A DNA stretch of 23,079 nt, from positions 1 to 23,079 of the forward strand of contig SFEH01000024.1 of the NCBI GenBank assembly GCA_004557315.1. The letters run 5' to 3'. Source of the stretch: Bacteroidales bacterium. Its GTDB lineage: Bacteria; Bacteroidota; Bacteroidia; Bacteroidales; UBA3663. The position numbers and the translations under genes were made by a program. Shown here piece by piece: positions 14,883 to 22,064 of this stretch; position 1 is the stretch's first letter; each line of letters starts with the position of its first letter. Under the pieces are notes generated by a model. It did not search any database and had not been told where the DNA came from. It saw only the letters and a program-made list of their open reading frames with translations.

Positions 14883-15329
14883 ATGAGAATATTATCTATC
14901 GATTACGGCAGAAAGCGCACTGGATTGGCTGTGACCGACCCTCTGCAGATCATTGCCAATGGTCTCACTACGGTAGCGACACATCAGCTCGAGCAGTTCC
15001 TTGCCGATTACCTCAGGAAAGAACAGGTAGAGCGTATCGTCGTGGGCTTGCCAAAGCAGATGAATGGCGAGATGAGCGAGTCGTGGAAGTACATCGAGCC
15101 CTTCCTCAACCGTCTGCACAAGCTCTATCCCGACATGCCTATCGAACTGGTTGACGAGCGTTTCACATCGGTGCTTGCTCATCAGGCAATCCTCGACAGC
15201 GGTGTAGGCAAGCAGCGAAGGAGGGAAGACAAGGGAATGGTCGATGAGATCTCTGCGACCATCATTCTCCAGTCGTATCTTGAAAACCGCAATCAGATAG
15301 GATACACTCCGAAACTTTTTCCTTTATAA
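14883..15329 (+). CDS. ruvX: RuvX/YqgF family Holliday junction resolvase-like nuclease
   Basis: 148-residue RNase H-fold protein. The YqgF family includes enzymes that process the 5' end of pre-16S rRNA and ones that resolve Holliday junctions. Key blocks are ILSIDYGRKRTGLAVTDP with the first catalytic Asp (residue 7), RIVVGLPKQMNGEMSE (about 56-71), ELVDERFTSVLAHQAI (about 98-113) and DKGMVDEISATIILQSYL with the last acidic residue. Full length. It begins just after its promoter and is followed by def after 24 nt, so the two are probably co-transcribed. Confidence 0.94.
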   Translation: MRILSIDYGRKRTGLAVTDPLQIIANGLTTVATHQLEQFLADYLRKEQVERIVVGLPKQMNGEMSESWKYIEPFLNRLHKLYPDMPIELVDERFTSVLAHQAILDSGVGKQRRREDKGMVDEISATIILQSYLENRNQIGYTPKLFPL

Positions 15330-15353
15330 ACCACAATTCAAAACAATTTAGAA

Positions 15354-15908
15354 ATGTTACTTCCGATATACCTCTATGGACAGCCTGTTCTCCGCAAGGT
15401 TGCAGAGAATGTGCCAGCTGATTATCCAGAATTGCCAAAACTGGCAGAGAATATGTTTGCAACAATGGACAAGGCTTCGGGCGTTGGTCTTGCCGCTCCA
15501 CAGGTTGGACTCGCACTCCGCATGTTTGTCGTCGATGGCGATGCCTTGTCAGAAGACTATCCAGAGTGCTCAGGCTTCAAGCGCTGTATGGTCAATCCCG
15601 AGATTATTGAAGAAAGCGAGGAGACAGATACCAAGGATGAAGGCTGTCTGTCAATCCCAGGCATCTACGAGCCAGTGAAGCGTCCGACATGGATCGTGAT
15701 GAAGTATCTTGACGAGAATCTTGTCGAACATCAGGAGCGCATCGAAGGCTTTGCAGCGCGAATGACTCTTCATGAGTACGACCATCTCGACGGCAAGATG
15801 TTCATAGATCATGTGTCGCCTATTCGCAAGCAGCTCATCAAGGGCAAGCTCTCGTCGATACTCAAGGGCAAGGTGAACACTTCCTACAAGTCGAAGGGAA
15901 TAAAGTAA
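15354..15908 (+). CDS. def: Peptide deformylase
   Basis: 184-residue metalloenzyme that removes the formyl group from the N-terminal methionine of new proteins. All three motifs are intact: GVGLAAPQ (residues 43-50), EGCLS (96-100, with the metal-binding Cys 98) and HEYDH (140-144, two His ligands and the catalytic Glu). The opening PIYLYGQPVLRKVAENV and the insert with acidic residues after motif I are normal for Bacteroidetes. It lies 24 nt after ruvX and 67 nt before recA with no terminator in between. Confidence 0.97.
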   Translation: MLLPIYLYGQPVLRKVAENVPADYPELPKLAENMFATMDKASGVGLAAPQVGLALRMFVVDGDALSEDYPECSGFKRCMVNPEIIEESEETDTKDEGCLSIPGIYEPVKRPTWIVMKYLDENLVEHQERIEGFAARMTLHEYDHLDGKMFIDHVSPIRKQLIKGKLSSILKGKVNTSYKSKGIK

Positions 15909-15975
15909 AATCACAACGTAAACACAATTAGAATTCTTAGGCATTCTTCACTTTTTACCGTTACAATATATTTAT

Positions 15976-17061
15976 ATGGCAAAGAAAACAGAAATCGCAC
16001 AGCCTTCTTCTGGAACAGACAAGATGAAGGCATTGCAGGCGGCAATGGACAAGATTACCAAGCAGTTTGGTAAAGGTTCAATCATGAAGATGGGCGACGA
16101 CGACATCGAGCATGTCGAGGTGATCCCAACGGGTAGTATCGGACTCAATGCTGCACTTGGCGTTGGTGGCTATCCAAAGGGACGTATCATCGAGATCTAT
16201 GGTCCAGAGTCTTCAGGTAAGACAACTCTCGCTATCCATGCTATTGCTGAAGCACAGAAAGCAGGAGGCATAGCTGCATTCATCGATGCAGAACATGCTT
16301 TCGACCGTTTCTATGCCGAGAAGCTTGGTGTCGATACCGACAACCTCCTTATCTCCCAGCCTGACAATGGAGAGCAGGCACTTGAGATTGCCGAGAACCT
16401 CATTCGTTCGTCAGCCATCGACATCATCGTAGTCGATTCAGTTGCAGCCTTGACTCCAAAGGCAGAGATCGAGGGCGACATGGGCGACAATAAGGTGGGT
16501 CTGCAGGCACGACTGATGAGTCAGGCACTCCGCAAGCTCACAGCGGCAGTCAGCCGCACCAACACTGTCTGCATCTTCATCAACCAGCTGCGCGAGAAGA
16601 TCGGCATAATGTTTGGCAATCCAGAGACAACCACAGGTGGTAATGCGCTGAAGTTCTATGCCAGCGTCCGTCTCGACATCCGTCGTGTCACATCAATCAA
16701 GACTTCGGGCGACGAGATCATAGGCAATCAGGTACGTGTCAAGGTTGTCAAGAACAAGGTCGCACCTCCATTCCAGAAGGCAGAGTTCGAGATCATGTTT
16801 GGCGAAGGAATCTCAAAGATTGGCGAAATCATGGATCTCGGTGTCAAGTTCGATATCATCAAGAAGTCTGGTTCGTTCTATTCATACAACGGCTCAAAGC
16901 TCGCACAGGGACGTGATGCAGCAAAAGGCATCCTTCAGGACAATCCTGAACTTGCTGACGAGATCGAAGGTCTCATCATGCAAAAACTTCTTGGTGGAGC
17001 ACGTGTCAGCGTAGCAGAAGAAACAGACAATGAGGAAGGACAGGAGCAGTCACCAGAATAA
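15976..17061 (+). CDS. recA: Recombinase A
   Basis: 361-residue DNA strand-exchange ATPase for homologous recombination and, where present, SOS signalling. Walker A is GPESSGKTT (residues 76-84). The catalytic Glu lies in FIDAEHAFD. Walker B is IIVVDSVAALTP, followed by the EGDMGD turn and the loop L1/L2 region with INQLREKIGIMFGNPETTTGGNALKFYAS. The tail is acidic, as usual. I see no clear promoter in the 67 nt upstream (which contains an AGAATTCT palindrome at 15930-15937), so read-through from ruvX-def is likely. It ends in a strong terminator. Confidence 0.98.
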   Translation: MAKKTEIAQPSSGTDKMKALQAAMDKITKQFGKGSIMKMGDDDIEHVEVIPTGSIGLNAALGVGGYPKGRIIEIYGPESSGKTTLAIHAIAEAQKAGGIAAFIDAEHAFDRFYAEKLGVDTDNLLISQPDNGEQALEIAENLIRSSAIDIIVVDSVAALTPKAEIEGDMGDNKVGLQARLMSQALRKLTAAVSRTNTVCIFINQLREKIGIMFGNPETTTGGNALKFYASVRLDIRRVTSIKTSGDEIIGNQVRVKVVKNKVAPPFQKAEFEIMFGEGISKIGEIMDLGVKFDIIKKSGSFYSYNGSKLAQGRDAAKGILQDNPELADEIEGLIMQKLLGGARVSVAEETDNEEGQEQSPE

Positions 17062-17078
17062 TTTCTGATATAAGATAT

Positions 17079-17113
17079 AAAAAGCAGCAAGGTAAGATTC
17101 CTTGCTGCTTTTT
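17079..17113. terminator. Bidirectional terminator after recA
   Basis: AAAAAGCAGCAAGG (17079-17092) pairs perfectly with CCTTGCTGCTTTTT (17100-17113) around a 7-nt loop. The A run on one side and the T run on the other mean that it can end both recA (+ strand) and the convergent fucosidase transcript (- strand). Confidence 0.88.
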
Positions 17114-17199
17114 GTTTATGCTGTATATGCCTAATATTCTATGAGTTATTACTATTGGGTGCTTTTCGTTTGCATGAAGTATATTTATCATGCCAAATT

Positions 17200-17287
17200 G
17201 CGCCCTGAAAGGGAAATCTGCACATAGCCCAGGGCAAAACGCCCTGGGAACAGTATAGATATGAATACGCCCTGAAAGGGCAAAAGC
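17200..17287. repeat. REP-like palindromic element
   Basis: Two copies of CGCCCTGAAAGGG (17201-17213 and 17268-17280, the second extended to GGGC) flank a perfect hairpin, CCCAGGGC (17228-17235) with GCCCTGGG (17241-17248). Each outer copy is itself a short hairpin (GCCCT/AGGGC; the first is weaker). The pattern resembles dispersed intergenic repeats I recall from Prevotella and Bacteroides genomes. It is much more GC-rich than the surrounding spacer and lies between the convergent recA and fucosidase genes. Confidence 0.75.
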
Positions 17288-17297
17288 ATCTGTTTTA

Positions 17298-19148
17298 TTA
17301 ATCCTTCAAAATGACCTCAAGGTCAGAGAACAGAATTTTCTTTCCTGAAGTAATGCGGTCACAGTCGAGCTTGAGCAGAGAGACCTCTGTTGGATCAAAC
17401 GACACCGACTGCCAGATAGGATTGTTGACAATGTTTGAAAACTCACCACGAGCCAAGACTGACCAAGTCTTGCCTCCATCGTTCGAACCACTGATGATAT
17501 AGTCGAGAGGCATGCCATCCTTGGTCGATTGGTTAGGAAGGAAACGGAATCCTGCAACCTTTTTGGTTTTGCCCAACCCAACAAAGAGAGTATTGACAGG
17601 ACGCCCAGTGTTGTTGATGAAGACATTGTATTGAGCAGATCTCTTCTCCCCATTTTCTGGCTTATCCATTTCGATGTCTGGAGCAAGATAAAGACCCATT
17701 TCCGAAAGGGTAGGGCATGCCTTAGCATCAAGGATAGTCAGGCGGAAAGCCGGAGCAGTGACAGTTGGGAAGCAAATGATGCGCTTGCGTCCTATGGTAG
17801 TGAGCTTCGATGGGTCATCGGCAAGTTGGTCAGGCAGTGACTGCCATTCACCATCCACGAGGGCTTCTATCTTGAAGCTTTTCACACGTTGACCCAGAGC
17901 GATGTATTCGCAAGCCATGAAGCGGTTGAATGTCTTTGGCTCATCGAAATAGAGCGTGATGTCGGCCGAAGTCACATCGTCGTCGGTAGCCCAGTAGGTC
18001 TGGGAGTCTCCGTCAAGCATCTGCTTGGCTGCAAACCTGCTGCTGTTGCCACGGAAGTTGCTTGTAGCAATCTTTGCACCTTGGGCAAGATTGGTCTTGA
18101 AGACCTCCTGAATCATCTTATAGAATGCAGCACCACGCACACTGTCAACTTGATGGATGAGACCATCGCGATCCACTGGGAAGTTGAGCAGCAGTGTGCT
18201 GTTGCGTCCAACCGACTTATAGTAGGTGTCCATCAGCTTCGACAGGCTCTTGACGTGCTCGTTCTCGCTGTCATGATAGAACCATCCTGGGCGGATCGAG
18301 GTGTTGGTTTCGCCAGGCGAGAAGACATTGCCGTCTTCCACGCCATAGTGCAGGGCGTTGTAGTCGAGGCGACCGCTGTCTGGCACACAGCTCCAGTTGG
18401 TTTCGCCGATAAACCCAGCTTCGGTGCCTACCCATCGCAGGTCGCCACGTATGCTGCCAGCATCGGTCCAGATGCAGATGTCAGGCTGCAGTTCGTAGAT
18501 CAGCTTGTGAGCCTCTTCCCATCGATAGTAGCTCTTGTCGATCTTGCGCACCTCGTTGGCACCACCATAATAGCCGTTGCCACCGTTGGCACCATCAAAC
18601 CATATCTCGAAGATGTCGCCATATTCAGTCAGCAATTCGCGCATCTGGTTCTGGAAATAAGTGACATACTCATCACGTCCATATTCAGGATGGTTGCGGT
18701 CCCATGGAGAGAGATAGACGGCAAAGCGCAGACCCAACTCCTTGCAAGCCTCCGACAGATCGCGCACCACATCGCCCTTTCCGTCTTTCCAAGGCGCATT
18801 CTTGACCGAGTATTCTGTATATTTGCTTGGCCAAAGGCAGAAACCGCAATGGTGCTTCACGGTCAGAATGATACCTTTCATGCCCGCATTCTTGCATGTC
18901 TCGGCCCATTGTCGTGCATCGAGCCTGCTTGGGTTGAACAGTTCGGGCGACTCATCGCCATATCCCCATTCCTGGTCGGTATAGGTGTTGAGCGAATAGT
19001 GTATGAAAGCGTACATCTCCATGTCCTGAAGCCTCAACTGACGCTCTTTCGGTATAGGGTAGCATGCAGCAGGCTCTGGGGTAGAGCAACTGGTACTGAA
19101 AGCGATAGCAGCAAGGGCTATAGCCGAAGTCTGTAGATAACGATTCAT
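17298..19148 (-). CDS. GH29 alpha-L-fucosidase lipoprotein with C-terminal F5/8-type domains
   Basis: 616 residues. Starting at 19148 gives MNRYLQTSAIALAAIAFSTS then Cys 21, a lipoprotein signal; an in-frame ATG at 19238 would bury this signal and lie upstream of the promoter. The mature protein is probably tethered to the outer or periplasmic membrane. The GH29 barrel shows FIHYSLNTYTDQEWGYGDE, the substrate-site KHHCGFCLWPS (98-108) and the nucleophile in EIWFDGANG (Asp about 185). From about residue 380 there is a discoidin/F5/8-like domain (NFRGNSSRFAAKQMLDGDSQ... TYWATDD). A second beta-sandwich, with SGSNDGGKTWSVLARGEF, ends the protein. The layout fits the GH29 group acting on alpha-1,3/1,4-fucosyl linkages of host or plant glycans, which is inference. 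No SusC/SusD pair or other glycosidase is adjacent. Confidence 0.92.
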   Translation of the reverse strand: MNRYLQTSAIALAAIAFSTSCSTPEPAACYPIPKERQLRLQDMEMYAFIHYSLNTYTDQEWGYGDESPELFNPSRLDARQWAETCKNAGMKGIILTVKHHCGFCLWPSKYTEYSVKNAPWKDGKGDVVRDLSEACKELGLRFAVYLSPWDRNHPEYGRDEYVTYFQNQMRELLTEYGDIFEIWFDGANGGNGYYGGANEVRKIDKSYYRWEEAHKLIYELQPDICIWTDAGSIRGDLRWVGTEAGFIGETNWSCVPDSGRLDYNALHYGVEDGNVFSPGETNTSIRPGWFYHDSENEHVKSLSKLMDTYYKSVGRNSTLLLNFPVDRDGLIHQVDSVRGAAFYKMIQEVFKTNLAQGAKIATSNFRGNSSRFAAKQMLDGDSQTYWATDDDVTSADITLYFDEPKTFNRFMACEYIALGQRVKSFKIEALVDGEWQSLPDQLADDPSKLTTIGRKRIICFPTVTAPAFRLTILDAKACPTLSEMGLYLAPDIEMDKPENGEKRSAQYNVFINNTGRPVNTLFVGLGKTKKVAGFRFLPNQSTKDGMPLDYIISGSNDGGKTWSVLARGEFSNIVNNPIWQSVSFDPTEVSLLKLDCDRITSGKKILFSDLEVILKD

Positions 19149-19215
19149 GTTGTCAGAGATTGTTGTGTGTTGATATTGACCTATGTGTGTTATTGTTAGT
19201 ATATGAATACGACTG

Positions 19216-19246
19216 CAAATATAATCACAATTTTTCATTCTATCAC
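19216..19246 (-). promoter_or_regulatory. Putative promoter of the fucosidase gene
   Basis: On the - strand TATATTTG (19223-19216) followed by CAG matches the -7 consensus. The expected -33 TTG is not clear (GTGA in its place). The leader would be about 60 nt. Confidence 0.5.
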
Positions 19247-19376
19247 ATTTATTATTAAAAAAGATGCAAAAATATAATAATTATGAATTATTGATGTATG
19301 AATTGCGAGCTTTGTTGCATAAATATACAAATTACTACTCAAAAACAGCATCATTTTGTTCTTTCTGAACCAATAA

Positions 19377-19408
19377 ATTGGAAATATGCAGAAAGTTGAC
19401 TAATTTCG
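19377..19408 (+). promoter_or_regulatory. Putative promoter of potABCD
   Basis: TTG at 19378-19380, a 20-nt spacer, then TAATTTCG at 19401-19408 followed by CAC. The box has C for T at one position. The -33 element lies inside a small inverted repeat (19370-19381) that could be an operator. The leader is about 55 nt. Confidence 0.5.
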
Positions 19409-19469
19409 CACGTCTTTTTTAAAGAATTAACTGGTTGAGAGCATAATTTATATAACAGAAACGTAAGAA

Positions 19470-20525
19470 ATGGAAGATGTCCCTATCATCAAGATAGAAC
19501 ACGTCAGCAAGGTATTCGACGGCAAGGAAGTCTTGAAAGATGTGAGCCTCGATATCAAGAGGGGAGAGTTTGTAACTATACTTGGCCCATCGGGTTGTGG
19601 CAAGACCACTTTGTTGAGAATGATAGCAGGATTTGAGAAACCCACACAAGGTCAGATACTCCTCAACGGAAGGGATGTTACCGACCTCCCTCCTTACAAG
19701 CGGCCACTCAACACGGTGTTCCAGCGATATGCCCTGTTTCCTCACCTCAATGTCTATGAGAATGTGGCTTTCAGCCTTCAGCTCAAGCATGTCAAGGTGT
19801 CGGAGATGGACAAGCGCGTGATGGAAGCCCTGAAATTAGTTGGCATGGAGCATTATTCTGAGCGCGATGTCACCAAGCTCTCTGGCGGTCAGCAGCAGCG
19901 AGTGGCAATCGCACGTGCAGTGGTCAACAAACCAGAAGTGCTATTGCTTGACGAGCCTTTGTCGGCGTTGGACATGAAGTTGAGGAAAGAGATGCAACTT
20001 GAGCTGATGCGTATGCACAAGGAGCTTGGCATAACCTTTATTTTCGTGACCCACGACCAGGAAGAAGCGCTTACCATGAGCGATACAGTCGTTGTGATGA
20101 ACGATGGCCTGATTCAGCAGATGGGCACTCCAAAACACATCTACGACGAGCCTATCAATACATTTGTGGCAGACTTCATTGGCGAATCCAACATTATCGA
20201 AGGCATAATGATAACTGACCGCCTCGTGCATTTCCTTGGACGCGATACCATCTGTGTTGATGACGGCTTCGGACAGAATGCGCCCGTCTATGTTATATTG
20301 CGTCCCGAAGACGTGTCGCTCTTCAAGATTGGCGAAGGCGGCAATGTCAACTGGTTCACGCGCGGCACAGTGCGCTCTTGTGTGTTCAAGGGCGTGCACT
20401 ATGAGATGTATATCGAGACACCTACAGGATTTATGCTGCAGGTTCAGGACTATGATGCCAAGAACATCGGTGATGAAGTCTATGCCACAATACTTCCCGA
20501 CAATATCCATGTGATCAAGAGATGA
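19470..20525 (+). CDS. potA: Spermidine/putrescine ABC transporter ATPase
   Basis: 351-residue ATP-binding subunit of the polyamine importer. Walker A is GPSGCGKT (residues 39-46), the Q-loop is VFQRYALFPH (Gln about 85), the ABC signature is LSGGQ (137-141), and Walker B with D-loop is LLLDEPLSALD (158-168). The switch His is in VTHDQEEALTMSD. A C-terminal TOBE-like regulatory domain follows (VILRPEDVSLFKIG and on). NVYENVAFSLQLK is typical of PotA rather than sugar importers. The 3' end overlaps potB by 4 nt. Together with the PotB, PotC and PotD that follow, the assignment is firm. Confidence 0.95.
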   Translation: MEDVPIIKIEHVSKVFDGKEVLKDVSLDIKRGEFVTILGPSGCGKTTLLRMIAGFEKPTQGQILLNGRDVTDLPPYKRPLNTVFQRYALFPHLNVYENVAFSLQLKHVKVSEMDKRVMEALKLVGMEHYSERDVTKLSGGQQQRVAIARAVVNKPEVLLLDEPLSALDMKLRKEMQLELMRMHKELGITFIFVTHDQEEALTMSDTVVVMNDGLIQQMGTPKHIYDEPINTFVADFIGESNIIEGIMITDRLVHFLGRDTICVDDGFGQNAPVYVILRPEDVSLFKIGEGGNVNWFTRGTVRSCVFKGVHYEMYIETPTGFMLQVQDYDAKNIGDEVYATILPDNIHVIKR

Positions 20526-21280
20526 GAAAGCTAATTAGGTTCATGGGTAACAGGCCTACATGGGCTATCCCTTACATCATCTTCATGGCAATCTTTGTCG
20601 TTGCGCCACTTTTCTTGGTAGCTTATTATTCGTTTGTCGATGACCAAGGCTTCACCTTGCGCTATTTCCAGAAGTTCTTCCTTCAGCCCGATTCGGTCAA
20701 TACGTTCATCTATTCGATAGGCATAGCCCTGATAACCACCATGGTGTGCATTCTCATTGGTTATCCTGCAGCCTATTTCATGGCCAACAGCAAGTATGGC
20801 ACACCCAAGGTCATGGCGATGCTTTTCATATTGCCGATGTGGATCAATGTACTGCTGCGCACTCTTGCTACAGTAGCGCTCTTCGACTTCATTAATATCC
20901 CGCTTGGCGAAGGAGCATTGGTCTTTGGCATGGTCTATAATTTTCTGCCATTTATGATCTATCCTATATACAACACCCTTCAGAAGATGGATCATTCGCT
21001 GGTCGAGGCAGGTTACGACTTGGGAGCGTCACCTCGTCGAGTCTTTACCGACATTGTCCTACCGCTGTCAATGCCAGGCGTATATAGCGGTATCGTCATG
21101 GTGTTCATGCCTACTATCTCGACCTTTGCCGTAGCTGAGTTGCTCACCATGAACAATGTCAAGCTCTTCGGAACGGTCATTCAGGAGAACATCAATGCAG
21201 GCTTGCTCAACTACGGTTCGGCATTGTCGCTCATCATGTTGCTGATTATCGGATTTACTTCTTTCTTAGGCGATGAATAA
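20522..21280 (+). CDS. potB: Spermidine/putrescine ABC transporter permease PotB
   Basis: 252-residue inner-membrane permease with about six hydrophobic spans, beginning WAIPYIIFMAIFVVAPLFLVAYYSF. The EAA loop that contacts the ATPase is seen as VEAGYDLGASPRRVFTDIVLPLSMPG (about residues 161-186). FILPMWINVLLRTLA is typical of PotB. Its start codon overlaps the potA stop and its end overlaps potC by 8 nt. It is a little shorter than the E. coli protein (about 275-285) and stops right after the last span (TSFLGDE). Confidence 0.94.
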   Translation: MRKLIRFMGNRPTWAIPYIIFMAIFVVAPLFLVAYYSFVDDQGFTLRYFQKFFLQPDSVNTFIYSIGIALITTMVCILIGYPAAYFMANSKYGTPKVMAMLFILPMWINVLLRTLATVALFDFINIPLGEGALVFGMVYNFLPFMIYPIYNTLQKMDHSLVEAGYDLGASPRRVFTDIVLPLSMPGVYSGIVMVFMPTISTFAVAELLTMNNVKLFGTVIQENINAGLLNYGSALSLIMLLIIGFTSFLGDE

Positions 21281-22064
21281 GTTTTTGGCAAATCTCTATC
21301 TCTGGATCTTATTGGCGGTGCTCTATGCCCCAATAGCCATCATCCTCATCTTCTCGTTTACCGAAGCCAAGGTGCTCGGCTCGTGGAGTGGATTCTCCAC
21401 CGAACTATATTCGTCGCTGTTCCGTGGCGATGCCGGTTCGTCGCTCAATCAGGCCATCTTCAACACCGTTGTCATAGCCCTCGTCGCTGCATCGGTCAGC
21501 ACTGTGCTTGGCTCGATAGCAGCCATTGGCATCTATAACATGAAGCGCGGACAGCGACGTGTGGTGAGCTTCGTCAACAGCATTCCGATGATCAATCCCG
21601 ACATCATCACGGGTATCTCAATCTTCCTGCTATTCGTCTTCCTTGGCATAGGTCGCGGCTTGGGCACTGTGATATGTGCTCATATTGCCTTCTGCACACC
21701 CTATGTCGTGCTCAGCGTCATGCCGCGACTGATGAAGATGAATCCGAGCATCTATGAGGCAGCGCTCGACCTTGGAGCCACACCCTTCATGGCATTGCAG
21801 AAGGTGCTGATCCCCGAACTGCGTCCAGGCATGCTGTCGGGTTTCATGCTTGCGCTCACGCTTTCGATTGACGATTTTGCAGTCACGCTCTTCACCAAGG
21901 GCTCGGGTGGTGTCGATACGCTCTCGACATTTATCTATGCCGACGCACGCAAGGGCGGACTTACCCCCGAGCTTCGCCCATTGTTCGCCATCATCTTCAT
22001 CGTCATCCTCCTTCTTTTGATCATCCGTAACTATCGAGCCTCAAAAACATCCCATCAAGTATGA
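21273..22064 (+). CDS. potC: Spermidine/putrescine ABC transporter permease PotC
   Basis: 263-residue inner-membrane permease with about six spans, pairing with PotB to form the channel. The first span is LYLWILLAVLYAPIAIILIFSF and the next block, GSWSGFSTELYSSLF, is typical of PotC. The EAA loop is YEAALDLGATPFMALQKVLIPELRPGM. TLSIDDFAVTLFTKG (about residues 191-205) is another PotC hallmark. Its start lies inside the end of potB (8-nt overlap) and its stop overlaps the potD start (ATGA). Confidence 0.95.
   Translation: MNKFLANLYLWILLAVLYAPIAIILIFSFTEAKVLGSWSGFSTELYSSLFRGDAGSSLNQAIFNTVVIALVAASVSTVLGSIAAIGIYNMKRGQRRVVSFVNSIPMINPDIITGISIFLLFVFLGIGRGLGTVICAHIAFCTPYVVLSVMPRLMKMNPSIYEAALDLGATPFMALQKVLIPELRPGMLSGFMLALTLSIDDFAVTLFTKGSGGVDTLSTFIYADARKGGLTPELRPLFAIIFIVILLLLIIRNYRASKTSHQV

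Larger units (their letters stand above)
19149..19469. other. Divergent intergenic region (321 nt)
   Basis: AT-rich spacer between the divergent fucosidase and potA genes. It holds one promoter-like sequence for each (listed separately) and a small inverted repeat, CCAAT-AA-ATTGG (19370-19381), over the -33 element of the potA promoter. I see no small ORF with coding character, no RNA gene and no repeat in the rest. Confidence 0.6.

Noticed and set aside
15909..15975. SOS-type operator or separate promoter before recA
   Set aside because: Only a short AGAATTCT palindrome is present, with no TAnnTTTG box; the evidence is too thin to call a regulatory site.
17200..17287. Possible CRISPR array
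   Set aside because: There are only two short matching units with a different hairpin between them and no cas gene nearby; the structure is REP-like.
17889..19136. Long (415-codon) open frame on the + strand opposite the fucosidase gene
   Set aside because: It is antisense to a clear GH29 gene; its protein has no recognisable motif and its composition follows from the sense codons.
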